Assembly: GCA_937863995.1 (NCBI GenBank)
Contig: CALMIK010000061.1
Location: 1-48,529 of the forward strand
Length of the DNA stretch: 48,529 nt
Source of the DNA: an uncultured Chelatococcus sp.
GTDB lineage: Bacteria; Pseudomonadota; Alphaproteobacteria; Rhizobiales; Beijerinckiaceae
Direction of reading: 5' to 3'
Shown: positions 8,898 through 17,430 of the stretch, piece after piece
Numbering within the stretch: position 1 is the first letter of the stretch
How the letters are laid out: each line of letters begins with the position of its first letter
Program-made: the position numbers and the translations under genes
Notes under the pieces: model-generated
What the model saw: the letters and a program-made list of their open reading frames with translations, nothing else
The model's database searches: none
What the model was told of the DNA's origin: nothing

Positions 8898-11123
8898 TCA
8901 GGCGCCGGCCGGCCGCCAGCGCAGCAGGCGCAGGGCATTGGCGGTGACGAGCACCGTCGCGCCCGTGTCGGCCAGGATAGCCGGCCACAGGCCGGTGACG
9001 CCGGCGATCGTGGTCACCAGGAACACCGCCTTGAGACCAAGCGCCAGCGTGATATTCTGCCGGATGTTAGCCATCGTGGCGCGCGACAGCGCCAGCATGT
9101 CGGGGATGTCGTTCATGCGGGCATGAAGCACAGCCGCGTCTGCCGTCTCCAGCGCCACGTCCGTGCCGCCCCCCATCGCGATGCCGATGTCGGCTGCCGC
9201 CAGCGCCGGCGCGTCGTTGATGCCGTCGCCGACCTTCGCCACCACTTCGCCCGCATCCTGGAGCGCACGCACGATGTGGCTCTTGTCCTGAGGCAGCAGT
9301 TCGGCGTGAACGGCGATGCCGAGTTCGCCCGCGATCGCATCGGCGGCGATGCGGTTGTCGCCGGTCAGCATCACCGCCTTCACGCCTTGCGCCTTCAGCT
9401 TTTCGAGCGCCGGGCGCGCATCCGGGCGCAGGCCGTCGCGCAGGGCGATCAGCCCCGCGATGCGCCCATCGACCGCCAGCGCGGACACGGTCTTGCCCTC
9501 GGCGTTCAATGCCGCGATCGCATCGGCGTGCTCCGCGCTCACGTGCAGCGTGCCCAGCCCGTGCGGCGACAGCAGCGCCGTCTCGCGGCCATCGACGATG
9601 CCGGAAATGCCCCGCCCCGCCAGCGCCTTCACCGTTGATGCGCCGTGTTCCGGCAGGCCCTCGGCGCGCGCCACGATGGCCTGCGCCAGCGGGTGGCTCG
9701 AGCCGCGCTCCAGCGCCGCCGCGAGGGCAAGCACCGTGTCGACCTCGCCGGGCGGGGCGATGACGTCGGTGACCACCGGGCGGCCACGGGTGAGCGTTCC
9801 CGTCTTGTCGAAGGCGATGGCGGTGATGCGCTGCAGGCCCTCCAGCACGCCGCCGCCCTTGATGAGCAGGCCCCGGCGCGCGCCCGCCGACAGGCCCGCC
9901 GCGACGGCCGCAGGCGTCGAGATCACCAGCGCGCACGGGCAGCCGATGAGCAGCACGGCCAGCCCGCGATAGATCCAGGTCTGCCAGTCCGCGCCGCCCA
10001 GCAGCGGCGGCAGCGTGGCGACGAGCGCGCCGAGCACCAGCACCGCCGGCGTGTAGCGCGCGGCGAAGCGATTGATGAAGCGTTCCGTCGGCGCCTTGGC
10101 CGCCTGCGCCTCCTCTACCAGCCGCACGATGCGGGCAATGGTGTTGTCCGCGGCGCGCGCCGTTACCTCGATGCGCAGCACGGCGTCGATGTTGATGGTG
10201 CCCGCGAACACACGCTCGCCCGGGCTGCGGGCGACGGGGACGCTCTCGCCGGTGACGGGCGCTTCGTCGATGGAGCTGTCGCCATTCAGGATGACGCCGT
10301 CGGCGGCGATGCGGTCGCCGGGGCGGGCGGTGATGATGTCGCCGGGCACAAGCTCGTTGGCCGGCGTCTCGCGCAGCGCGCCGCCGATTTCCTTGAGGGC
10401 CGTGTCGGGCACGAGGCGCGTCAGCCCGTTGATTCCGGCGCGGGCGCGCCCGGCGGCAAAGCCCTCAAGCAGCTCGCCGACCATGAACAGCAGCACCACC
10501 GTCGCCGCCTCCTCGGTGGCGCCGATCAGCACGGCGCCCACGGCCGAGATCGTCATCAGGGTCTCGATGGAGAAGGGCGTGCCGGCCCGCGCCCCGGCCC
10601 ACGCATGGCGAGCGATGGGCACGAGGCCGATGGAGAGCGCGACGAGATAGGGCCAGTGTCCCAACCCCGGCGCTAACAGCGTGACGCCGTAGGCGGCGGC
10701 GAGCGCCAGTGCGCACAGGAACACGAGCCGCGCGCGCGCCGTTCGCCACCACGGGCCGTCTCCCGGTGCGGTGTGCGTGTGTCCGTGCGCGTCGTCGTCG
10801 GCATGGTCGGCGTGGTCATGATCATGACCCTCGTGCTGATGGCCCTCATGGTCGTGGCCTTCATGCGCATGGGCGGCGCGCGAAGGTCCGGCGTCGCCGG
10901 CATCGAACGTGTAGCCCAGCGCCTCGACCTGCCGACCGATGGCCTCCCTGTCGCCGCCGCGCACCGTGAGCGCGCCGGTCACGGCCGACACGTCGACCTC
11001 GGCGACGCCCGGCACCCGCGCCACGGCGCGTTCCACCTTCGCCGCGCAGGCGGCGCAGTCCATGCCGCCGACCCGGTAGCGCACCGGCCCGTCCGCAGCT
11101 TGCTCACCCGTGTTGACAGACAA
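8898..11123 (-). CDS. zntA: Zn/Cd/Pb-translocating P1B-type ATPase
   Basis: A 741-residue inner-membrane efflux pump for divalent heavy metals. An N-terminal HMA domain has C23-A-A-C26 (GGMDCAAC), followed by a His/Asp-rich linker (GHDHEGHQHEGHDHDHADHA). The transmembrane metal site CPC is in LIGCPCALVISTP. The phosphorylation site is DKTGTLTRG, with SSHPLAQAI in the nucleotide-binding domain, and MLTGDN and GDGINDAPAL. LGLK and DTGATVLVTANALRLL near the end mark the P1B-2 (Zn/Cd/Pb) subgroup. I choose TTG 11123: GGGAG lies 7 bases before it, and the longer frame to 11165 would start inside the promoter -10 box. A divergent MerR regulator adjoins it. Confidence 0.95.
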   Translation of the reverse strand: MSVNTGEQAADGPVRYRVGGMDCAACAAKVERAVARVPGVAEVDVSAVTGALTVRGGDREAIGRQVEALGYTFDAGDAGPSRAAHAHEGHDHEGHQHEGHDHDHADHADDDAHGHTHTAPGDGPWWRTARARLVFLCALALAAAYGVTLLAPGLGHWPYLVALSIGLVPIARHAWAGARAGTPFSIETLMTISAVGAVLIGATEEAATVVLLFMVGELLEGFAAGRARAGINGLTRLVPDTALKEIGGALRETPANELVPGDIITARPGDRIAADGVILNGDSSIDEAPVTGESVPVARSPGERVFAGTINIDAVLRIEVTARAADNTIARIVRLVEEAQAAKAPTERFINRFAARYTPAVLVLGALVATLPPLLGGADWQTWIYRGLAVLLIGCPCALVISTPAAVAAGLSAGARRGLLIKGGGVLEGLQRITAIAFDKTGTLTRGRPVVTDVIAPPGEVDTVLALAAALERGSSHPLAQAIVARAEGLPEHGASTVKALAGRGISGIVDGRETALLSPHGLGTLHVSAEHADAIAALNAEGKTVSALAVDGRIAGLIALRDGLRPDARPALEKLKAQGVKAVMLTGDNRIAADAIAGELGIAVHAELLPQDKSHIVRALQDAGEVVAKVGDGINDAPALAAADIGIAMGGGTDVALETADAAVLHARMNDIPDMLALSRATMANIRQNITLALGLKAVFLVTTIAGVTGLWPAILADTGATVLVTANALRLLRWRPAGA

Positions 11124-11156
11124 TTGCCGTCTCCCTTTTCGGATACCATATGGGCG

Positions 11157-11187
11157 ATGATGCAACCTCCAGCGACTGGAGGGTCAA
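11157..11187 (-). promoter_or_regulatory. MerR-type operator/promoter of the P-type ATPase gene
   Basis: On the minus strand -35 TTGACC (11187-11182) and -10 CATCAT (11162-11157) are 19 bases apart, the overlong spacing typical of MerR-activated promoters. The spacer carries the dyad CCTCCAG-CGA-CTGGAGG (forward 11166-11182). MerR-family activators twist such a promoter to make it usable when metal is bound. The site also lies just upstream of the merR gene and probably serves its autoregulation. Confidence 0.85.
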
Positions 11188-11205
11188 GCACTTTCTGGAG
11201 GCATG

Positions 11206-11631
11206 ATGACGGAGTTGACCATCGGCGAGTTGTCGCGGCGCACCGGCGTGAAGATACCGACGATCCGCTATTACGAGGACATCGGCCTTGTCGCCGCGCC
11301 GCCGCGCAGCGAGGGCGGCCAGCGCCGCTACGGCACGGCGGCGGTGGGGCGGCTGAATTTCATCCGCCACGCGCGCGAACTCGGTTTCGAGATCGACGAC
11401 ATCCGCGAGCTCGTCGCCATGGCGCAGAGCCCGCAGGCGTCGTGTCACGCCGCCGACAGCATCGCGCGCAAGCATCTCGACGAGGTGGAGCGGCGCATCG
11501 CTCGCCTTTCCGCCCTGCGGACCGAGCTGGCGCGCATGGTGGAAGAATGCGGTCACGGCCGCGTCTGCGACTGCCGCGTCATCGAGGTGCTGGCCAACCA
11601 CGAGCTTTGCGTGGGAGAGCATGGCCGCTAG
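11206..11631 (+). CDS. MerR-family metal-responsive regulator (ZntR/CadR/PbrR-like)
   Basis: A regulator of about 141 residues that should activate the divergent ATPase gene. The N-terminal MerR helix-turn-helix reads IGELSRRTGVKIPTIRYYEDIGL, with the following wing EGGQRRY. A dimerisation helix follows, and the metal-binding positions are C in SPQASCHAAD and a C-terminal loop CGHGRVCDCRVIEVL. These fit the Zn/Cd/Pb group rather than copper (CueR) or mercury (MerR). Two ATGs are adjacent (11203 and 11206). GGAGG at 11197-11201 leaves only 1 base to the first but 4 to the second, so 11206 is favoured. The metal preferred cannot be decided from sequence. Confidence 0.92.
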   Translation: MTELTIGELSRRTGVKIPTIRYYEDIGLVAAPPRSEGGQRRYGTAAVGRLNFIRHARELGFEIDDIRELVAMAQSPQASCHAADSIARKHLDEVERRIARLSALRTELARMVEECGHGRVCDCRVIEVLANHELCVGEHGR

Positions 11632-11819
11632 TTCGTATCCCGGTCTCGTTGAAACGCAAAAAGACTTTCACTTTCCGGGTTAGAGCGTCGGACGTTCTGA
11701 TGGAATCAGAACTGACGCTCTAACTTTTTGATTTAACGCATCTTTGTCGACGAAAAGTGGTATCCACTTTTCTGCACGATGCTCTGGCGCATCTTCTTCA
11801 CGCCAAGCGGTATCCGCTT
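11632..11819. repeat. Mosaic intergenic palindromic repeat, copy B
   Basis: This non-coding stretch between merR and the phosphate transporter gene consists of stacked palindromes. It opens with CGTATCCCGG and CGTTGAAACG (11634-11656), shared with copy A. A hairpin follows at 11680-11723. Then come GAAAAGTGG-TAT-CCACTTTTC (11752-11772), GATGC/GCATC (11778-11793) and AAGCGG-TAT-CCGCTT (11805-11819). The two late palindromes share the centre GG-TAT-CC. The TAGAGCG to ATGGAATCA spacing is identical to copy A, while block order differs. Confidence 0.7.
11680..11729 (+). terminator. Hairpin with T-run after merR
   Basis: TTAGAGCGTC (11680-11689) pairs with GACGCTCTAA (11714-11723). Inside it GTTCTGAT pairs with ATCAGAAC around a GGA loop. 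CTTTTTG follows. It is part of repeat copy B and would end transcripts from merR. Confidence 0.6.
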
Positions 11820-11865
11820 TTCTTGACAGCGCTTTGACGTGCTCGCCCTCGCGGCGACGGCGCGC

Positions 11866-13761
11866 TCACCGCGCGATGACGAGCGGCGCCGTTTCGGTCG
11901 GTGCGTCGAGATCGCGGAACAGCATGCTGCCGTCCTCCTCGGCGCGGATCTGCAGCAGCGACCTGAGACCGCGCGCGATGCGCCCCGCATAGCCGAGATC
12001 GTTGATGAGCGAGCTGAGTTCGAGCCCGTCGAGCCTGTCGTCGCGCACGGCGGCGAAGACGTGGCTGCGGAAGCGCGTCTCGAACGCCTGCTGCTGACGG
12101 TCGAGCTCGGCGAGGTCCGTCGCCCAGCCCGGGTCCTGCGGGCCACGGCGGCCGAGCTGGCGCACGTCGTGCAGCAGGCACACGAGGTGGCGGCGCAGCT
12201 CGACATAGGCGTCGCGCGCCGGGGTGTCGGGTCCGCGCAGGTAGTGGCCGAGGTTCTTTTGCAGGTGCTTGACGTCCTTCACCGTCTCGACGAGCTGCAG
12301 CGCCACAACCTGGCAGGTGACCCAGAAGGTGCGCTCGGCGTCGTCGTCGGGCTGTTCCATCTGCCCCATGAAAGCCAGCAGATCGCTGTACACGCCCTTG
12401 ATGTGCTGCTGGTACAGCGTTTCGGCGTTGAGGTAGCCGTCGTCGGGGCGGGCATTGAGCAGGGCGGTGTCGTGCGAAACCTTGTCGAGCTCTTCCACCG
12501 GCAGGTAAAGCGCGTGGCAGATCACCTCGATGCTGAGGCGCCCGAGATGCTGCAGCTCGAGCACCACGGCGCTTGACGCCGTCTCGAACGATCGCAGCGC
12601 CTGCCGGTTGAGATAGCGCGCGCGGGTGCGCTCCACGGCCATGGCGGCGGAAGCGCTTTCGGCGATGAGCACGTGCGGCTCGGCGATATCGGGCAGCAGG
12701 CGCGTCAGCCAGTCGGCGAGCTTGCCGCGCAGGGGCCAGAACACCAGCACGCCCAGCGTGTTGAACAGCGTGTGGAAGATCGCCAGCTTCATGAGGTCGT
12801 TGCCGGCGAAGCCGATGACGCCCGCTATCGTGTGCGTCAGCCACACCAGCGGCGTGATCAGCACCAGCGCCAGCACGGCGGTGACGACGTTGAACAGCAC
12901 ATGCGCCAGCGCCAGCCTCTGCCCGGCGCGGTTGCCGCCGAGCGCTCCGGCAAGCCCGGTGGTGACGGACGAGCCGACATTGGCGCCGATGGCGATGTCG
13001 GCGGCCTGCGTCAGGTCCACCTGCCCCAGCGACAGGGCGGTGAGCGTCAGCATGAGGGTGGCGTGGGTGGATTGCAGCACCAGCGTCAACACCAGCCCGA
13101 CGCCGGCGAAGAGCAGATGGCCGAGCACGCCCGGCACCTGATACTGCGTCAGGTCGAGATTTTCGGTGACGGTGGAGAAGCCGCCCCTGATCTCGTCGAT
13201 GCCGAGGAAGATGAAGGCGATGCCGAGCAGGATGCGCCCCGCCGCCCGGGCCGTCGGCCCGCGAAAACTCGCCAGCACGCCGAAGATGACGAGCGGCAGC
13301 GCCAGCGGGCTCAGGCTGAAGTTCTGCCCCGCGAGCGCGAGGAGCCAGATGCCGGTCGTGGCGCCCAGATTCGCGCCGAAGATGATGGCGATGCCCGCCG
13401 CCAGCCCGATGAGGCCGGTGGAGATGAAGGCGATGGTCATCAGCGAGACGAGCGTGCTCGATTGCAGCACGGTGGTGCCGACGATGCCGATGCCGAGGCT
13501 GCGCCATGGCGTGGAGGTGGAGCGCGCCAGCGTCGCCTCCAGCTTGTCGCCGGCGAGGTCGCGCAGGCCTTCCTCAAGACATTGCATGCCGAAAAGGAAG
13601 AAGGCGAGCCCGGCGCAAAGCTGCATCCAGTGAGCGTTGGACCAGAAGCTCCACGCCAGCGCCAGCGCCAGCAGCACGACGACGGTATTCGTCGCCAGGC
13701 GGCGCAGGCTATCTCCCGAGCGATCTTCCAGGCGGTCTTTTTTGCCGGCAACGTGTGTCAT
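11866..13761 (-). CDS. Na/Pi cotransporter family protein with PhoU-like C-terminus
   Basis: A 631-residue protein of the NptA/PNaS family. About nine hydrophobic segments occupy residues 25-370. The first signature QSSTLVSLMTIAFISTG and the second, repeated one, QSTHATLMLTLTAL, form the inverted-repeat phosphate site. The C-terminal part from about 390 to 620 is helical and PhoU-like (TASSAVVLELQHLG, DVKHLQKNLGHYLRG). Such proteins move phosphate with sodium, and direction and affinity vary. ATG 13761 follows a modest GAGAG site. The gene ends beside mosaic repeat B. No Pho box was recognised upstream. Confidence 0.88.
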   Translation of the reverse strand: MTHVAGKKDRLEDRSGDSLRRLATNTVVVLLALALAWSFWSNAHWMQLCAGLAFFLFGMQCLEEGLRDLAGDKLEATLARSTSTPWRSLGIGIVGTTVLQSSTLVSLMTIAFISTGLIGLAAGIAIIFGANLGATTGIWLLALAGQNFSLSPLALPLVIFGVLASFRGPTARAAGRILLGIAFIFLGIDEIRGGFSTVTENLDLTQYQVPGVLGHLLFAGVGLVLTLVLQSTHATLMLTLTALSLGQVDLTQAADIAIGANVGSSVTTGLAGALGGNRAGQRLALAHVLFNVVTAVLALVLITPLVWLTHTIAGVIGFAGNDLMKLAIFHTLFNTLGVLVFWPLRGKLADWLTRLLPDIAEPHVLIAESASAAMAVERTRARYLNRQALRSFETASSAVVLELQHLGRLSIEVICHALYLPVEELDKVSHDTALLNARPDDGYLNAETLYQQHIKGVYSDLLAFMGQMEQPDDDAERTFWVTCQVVALQLVETVKDVKHLQKNLGHYLRGPDTPARDAYVELRRHLVCLLHDVRQLGRRGPQDPGWATDLAELDRQQQAFETRFRSHVFAAVRDDRLDGLELSSLINDLGYAGRIARGLRSLLQIRAEEDGSMLFRDLDAPTETAPLVIAR

Positions 13762-14027
13762 TTCGGATGGCTCTCTCGGCAGACGAGGTGATCACGCTCT
13801 CGCTATCGAGTATCAGAAATGCGGGCCATTGGTAAATGGACGAAAAGGATCATTCTCTCGAGAGCGGACAGGCCGATAAACCGTCGCCGCGAGAAACGGT
13901 TGACTCTGTACGTCGTGCATGCAACACTTTAAACAGGGAAAATGTATATTGCGCTTTATCTTGCCTCGAATTAATTCATTTGTTTCGTCCATTCAACATT
14001 GTATTCATTTGCTTTAGGGGATTTTCC

Positions 14028-14519
14028 ATGTCGATTGGTTCATACGCGCCTTGCTCTCAGGGTCTTGCCTTGTCTCAGGCCACTGTCAATAAACTGGAAT
14101 CCGTTGTAAGGATCAGTCGGCATCCGCCGTTTCAAGGGGGCTATCTTGTGAATCGCGTTCTCGCGGCGGAAGGAATGTCTTTCCGCGACAGGGTCATTCG
14201 GCTCGGAGCCGAAAACAGGACAGCTAATTTTGATGATCAGGGAAGATTCACTGCACAAGGAGTTAATAATCTGAGTGTAATATTCACGGTCATCGAGTTT
14301 GTTCAGGGAAAATACGGGAGGTCGATTGGGGAGCCTGCGATTGAAGCTCTCCTCCTTGGCAGTCGTCCGGCGGGGTCAGACATTACCATCGCCGATGTGG
14401 GGCGCGCGGTGACGGCGGCCGAAAGGGGAGTTTCGTTGGAGACCGCGGCGGCGCGCGCCCGGCCCCAGGAGGAAGAACCGGCGGCTGGTTCGTCTAATCG
14501 CTGCTGCACCATCGCCTGA
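14028..14519 (+). CDS. Small orphan protein with C-terminal CaaX box; function unknown
   Basis: A 163-residue protein I do not recognise. A strong ribosome site AGGGGA lies 6 bases before ATG 14028, and the reading frame ends in RCCTIA. C160-T-I-A fits the eukaryotic CaaX prenylation consensus (Ile at a2, Ala as last residue suits farnesyltransferase), with a neighbouring C159 as in dual-lipidated Ras-type tails (yeast Ras2 ends CCIIS). Before it is a flexible Glu/Ala/Ser linker (QEEEPAAGSSN). The body (about 15-140) is predicted helical, with no signal peptide or membrane segment. The 5' half is much more AT-rich than neighbouring genes. It stands alone between the phosphate transporter and a terminator. 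A host-directed effector role is inference; a chance C-terminus is the alternative. Confidence 0.7.
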   Translation: MSIGSYAPCSQGLALSQATVNKLESVVRISRHPPFQGGYLVNRVLAAEGMSFRDRVIRLGAENRTANFDDQGRFTAQGVNNLSVIFTVIEFVQGKYGRSIGEPAIEALLLGSRPAGSDITIADVGRAVTAAERGVSLETAAARARPQEEEPAAGSSNRCCTIA

Positions 14520-14560
14520 GAGCCGGGCAAGCACTGAAGAGCCGGGCACTGACAGCCGCA

Positions 14561-14585
14561 GGGCGGGGAATTCCCCGCCCTTTTT
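14561..14585 (+). terminator. Rho-independent terminator after the CaaX-protein gene
   Basis: A perfect 20-base palindrome, GGGCGGGG-AATT-CCCCGCCC, is followed by TTTTT. It starts 41 bases after the stop codon. The T-run is only on the plus side, so it serves the CaaX gene rather than the convergent catalase gene. Confidence 0.88.
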
Positions 14586-14599
14586 GTGTCCCGGCGCGC

Positions 14600-16120
14600 T
14601 CACGCCCCTGCCGGCGCCGATACCAGCTCCGGCGCTTGCGCCGGTTCGCCGCCCGCGCCCGCGCTCAGGTTCGGCAGCACGCGCGCCCTGATGCGCTCGC
14701 CCGTGGTCTGATCGACGCTGGTCCAGTACCACAGGAAGCGCTCCTTCACCGCGTCGCGGGTGAGGGCGTTGTACTGGCCCACGAGCGTGTCCACGAACCG
14801 CGCCTTCTGCTCGTCCGTGAACACGTCGCGCACCAGCGTGCCGGCCTGGCCGAAGTCGTCGTCGTCGCGGCGCAGGGTGTAGGCGGCGCGCACCAGATCG
14901 CCATCCGCCTGCCAGCCTTGCCCCTCAGCCGCGCGCGCCGCGTCCGCCTGCGGGCCGCCGAGCGAGTTGGGCGCGTAGACCGGTTGCGGCGGCACGGAAA
15001 AGCCGTGGCGCAGGTGCCCGTCCTTGGCATAGCTGTGCACCGGCGCCTTCGGGCGGTTCACCGGCAGCTCGTTGTAGTTGGAGCCGATGCGGTAGCGGTG
15101 GGCGTCGGCGTAGGAAAAGACGCGCGCCAGCAGCATCTTGTCCGGGCTGACATCGATGCCGGGCACGAGGTTGGAAGGCTCGAAAGCCGCCTGCTCGATC
15201 TGCGCGAAGTAGTTCTCGGGGTTGCGGTTGAGCTCGAACTCGCCCACCCGGATCAGCGGATAGTCGGCGTGCGGCCATATCTTGGTGAGGTCGAAGGGGT
15301 TGAAGCGGTAGGTCTTCGCGTCCTCGTAGGGCAGGATCTGCACGGAGACCGTCCACTTCGGATAGTCGCCGCGCTCGATGGCCTCGAACAGGTCGCGCAG
15401 GTAATAGTCGGAATCGACGCCTGCGAGCCGCTCGCCTTCCGTCCCGGTGATGTTGCGCTCGCCCTGCTGGTTGTGGAAGTGGTACTTCACCCAGAAGCGC
15501 TCGCCGGCGGCGTTGATCCACTGGTAGGTGTGCGAGCCGTAGCCGTTGAGATGACGCCACGAATACGGCAGTCCGCGGTCGCCCATGAGGTAGGTCACCT
15601 GATGCGCGCTCTCGGGCGAGAGGGTCCAGAAGTCCCACTGCATGTCGGCGTCGCGCAGGTGGGTGTCGGGCAGGCGCTTTTGCGAGCGGATGAAGTCGGG
15701 GAACTTGATGCCGTCGCGAATGAAGAACACCGGCGTGTTGTTGCCGACGATGTCGTAATTGCCTTCGCTGGTGTAGAACTTCAGCGCGAAGCCGCGCACG
15801 TCGCGCCATGTGTCGGGCGAGCCGAGTTCCCCCGCGACGGACGAGAAGCGGATCAGCAGGTCGGTCTCGGCGCCCGGCTGGAACAGCGCGGCGCGGGTGA
15901 AGCGCGACACGTCTTCCGTCACCTTCAGCACGCCGAACGCGCCGCCGCCCTTGGCGTGCACCACGCGCTCGGGCACCCGCTCGCGGTTGAACTGGGCGAG
16001 TTTTTCGAGCAGGTAGACGTCATGCAGCAGCACCGGACCGTCGGGGCCGACGGTGCGGGAGAACTCGTCGGACGCGACGGGCGCGCCTGCCGTGGTGGTG
16101 GTGAACTTGTGATCAGTCAT
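14600..16120 (-). CDS. katA: Monofunctional haem catalase
   Basis: A 506-residue clade-3-sized catalase that dismutates hydrogen peroxide. The distal His is H55 in [13 protein letters not shown]. The distal Asn lies in [11 protein letters not shown] (about 127-128), and the proximal haem-ligand Tyr lies in [26 protein letters not shown] and the region near [11 protein letters not shown] match NADPH-binding catalases. The C-terminal helical domain ends in an Ala/Gly/Pro-rich tail. It is monocistronic, and no OxyR or similar regulator gene is adjacent. The katA symbol follows family usage and is not proven by synteny. Confidence 0.95.
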   Translation of the reverse strand: MTDHKFTTTTAGAPVASDEFSRTVGPDGPVLLHDVYLLEKLAQFNRERVPERVVHAKGGGAFGVLKVTEDVSRFTRAALFQPGAETDLLIRFSSVAGELGSPDTWRDVRGFALKFYTSEGNYDIVGNNTPVFFIRDGIKFPDFIRSQKRLPDTHLRDADMQWDFWTLSPESAHQVTYLMGDRGLPYSWRHLNGYGSHTYQWINAAGERFWVKYHFHNQQGERNITGTEGERLAGVDSDYYLRDLFEAIERGDYPKWTVSVQILPYEDAKTYRFNPFDLTKIWPHADYPLIRVGEFELNRNPENYFAQIEQAAFEPSNLVPGIDVSPDKMLLARVFSYADAHRYRIGSNYNELPVNRPKAPVHSYAKDGHLRHGFSVPPQPVYAPNSLGGPQADAARAAEGQGWQADGDLVRAAYTLRRDDDDFGQAGTLVRDVFTDEQKARFVDTLVGQYNALTRDAVKERFLWYWTSVDQTTGERIRARVLPNLSAGAGGEPAQAPELVSAPAGA

Positions 16121-16210
16121 GGGTTATGCCTTTCACGTTCGGAAGCGACGGACAGCATGTCCCCGGGGGCCGGATGGCGCCAATCGATACGGGGGCGCTG
16201 CGGTCGAGCT

Positions 16211-16225
16211 GGTCAATCGGTCAAG
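16211..16225. promoter_or_regulatory. Short direct repeat in the catalase upstream region
   Basis: GGTCAA occurs twice, separated by TC (16211-16216 and 16219-16224), about 90 bases upstream of the catalase start and downstream of the TauE gene's end. It could be a regulator half-site pair, but two six-base words are weak evidence. Confidence 0.2.
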
Positions 16226-16353
16226 CTGGACAATATCAGAATAATTCCATTTCCAGTTTTGCCAACCAGCAAGCAGCGCATTTCTGCGCCGCCAACTTTT
16301 CGCAGTCGTCGTTGCCAGAGTCCGCGATGGGCTGTGACCGGCTTCCGGACGCC

Positions 16354-17193
16354 TTATCCCAGCAAATCCCAGAACATGCGCGCCGAGGTGAGGGCGAGGA
16401 AGACCGCGAACGACACCTGCAGCGCCCGGCGCGGGACGGTGTGGGCGAGCCGCGCGCCGACGGGCGCCATGGTCATGGTGAGCGGCACCAGCACCAGCAC
16501 GCCCAGCCAGTTGAGATAGCCGAGCGAGAACGGCGGCAGGCCCGCCACGCTCCATCCGGAGACGATGTATGTCAGCGCGCCGGGAATGGCGATGACGAAG
16601 CCGATGGCCGACGCCGTGCCCACCGCGCGGCGGATGTCGTAGCCCACCGTGGTCATGATCGGCACGCTGAGGCTGCCGCCGCCGATGCCCATCAGCGCCG
16701 AGATGAGGCCGATGAACAGGCCCGAAGCCCATTTGAAGGCGAGGTTCGGGAAGCCGTCGAAAAGTTTCGTGCCCTGTCCGCTGAAGGTCATCTGCAGCGC
16801 CACGAACAGCGCCACGGTGGCGAAGACGAAGCTCAGCACCCGCCCGTCGACGTGCCCGCCGATCACCGCCCCCGCCACCACGCCGATGGCGATGGGAATG
16901 CTCCAGCTTTTCAGCAGCGCGATATCGATGGCGCCTCGCGCGTAGTGGCTTTTGACCGACACGGCGGATGTGGCGACGATGGTGGCGAGCGAGGTCGCGA
17001 CGGCGATCTTCATGCGCAGCGTCTCCTCGACGCCCGCCGCCGAGAAAACGTGATAGAGCACCGGCACGATGATGATGCCGCCGCCGACGCCGAGCAGGCC
17101 GGCGAGCAGCCCGCCGAGCAGTCCGGCGAACGCAATAGCCGCGACCCAGAACACATATTGCGACCAGTCGCCCCCTAAAGCCTCGAACAGCAT
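16354..17193 (-). CDS. TauE/SafE family sulfite/organosulfonate exporter-like protein
   Basis: A 279-residue membrane protein with about eight hydrophobic segments in two similar halves. Each half carries a Gly-rich block: GLLGGLLAGLLGVGGGIIIVP near residue 30 and SALMGIGGGSLSVPIM near residue 165. These are the hallmark of the TauE/SafE family, which is linked to export of sulfite, sulfoacetate and other anions. ATG 17193 has GGAGGCGG eight bases before it, so the longer open frame upstream is rejected. It diverges from trhO, a sulfur-related gene by its rhodanese fold, but there is no evidence that the two act together. Confidence 0.88.
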   Translation of the reverse strand: MLFEALGGDWSQYVFWVAAIAFAGLLGGLLAGLLGVGGGIIIVPVLYHVFSAAGVEETLRMKIAVATSLATIVATSAVSVKSHYARGAIDIALLKSWSIPIAIGVVAGAVIGGHVDGRVLSFVFATVALFVALQMTFSGQGTKLFDGFPNLAFKWASGLFIGLISALMGIGGGSLSVPIMTTVGYDIRRAVGTASAIGFVIAIPGALTYIVSGWSVAGLPPFSLGYLNWLGVLVLVPLTMTMAPVGARLAHTVPRRALQVSFAVFLALTSARMFWDLLG

Positions 17194-17430
17194 CGCGGCC
17201 CGCCTCCATAATAGAATACCACATCGATAATGGCCTCTAGATACGACCGGAAGCGGAGGGGAGGCAATGCCGCAAGCGCCGTTCACGGTTGCATAAACCG
17301 GGTGCTTGCTCCGCAGGCGGTCATGCGCGGCGGAGCGGGCCGCGCTTGACCTTGCTTCGTCATTGGCCCAGAACGGCGCGATCCGGGCCGGCGCGCGGCG
17401 GCGGCCCGCTGCATCGGAACAGACATCGAC

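Noticed and set aside
11632..11819. Palindrome array as a CRISPR or a transposon end
   Set aside because: Units differ in length and sequence, there are no regular spacers, no cas genes, no transposase and no target duplication.
13836..14027. An upstream in-frame ATG (13836) for the CaaX protein
   Set aside because: It lacks a ribosome site and adds 64 residues of unlike composition, while ATG 14028 has AGGGGA at ideal spacing.
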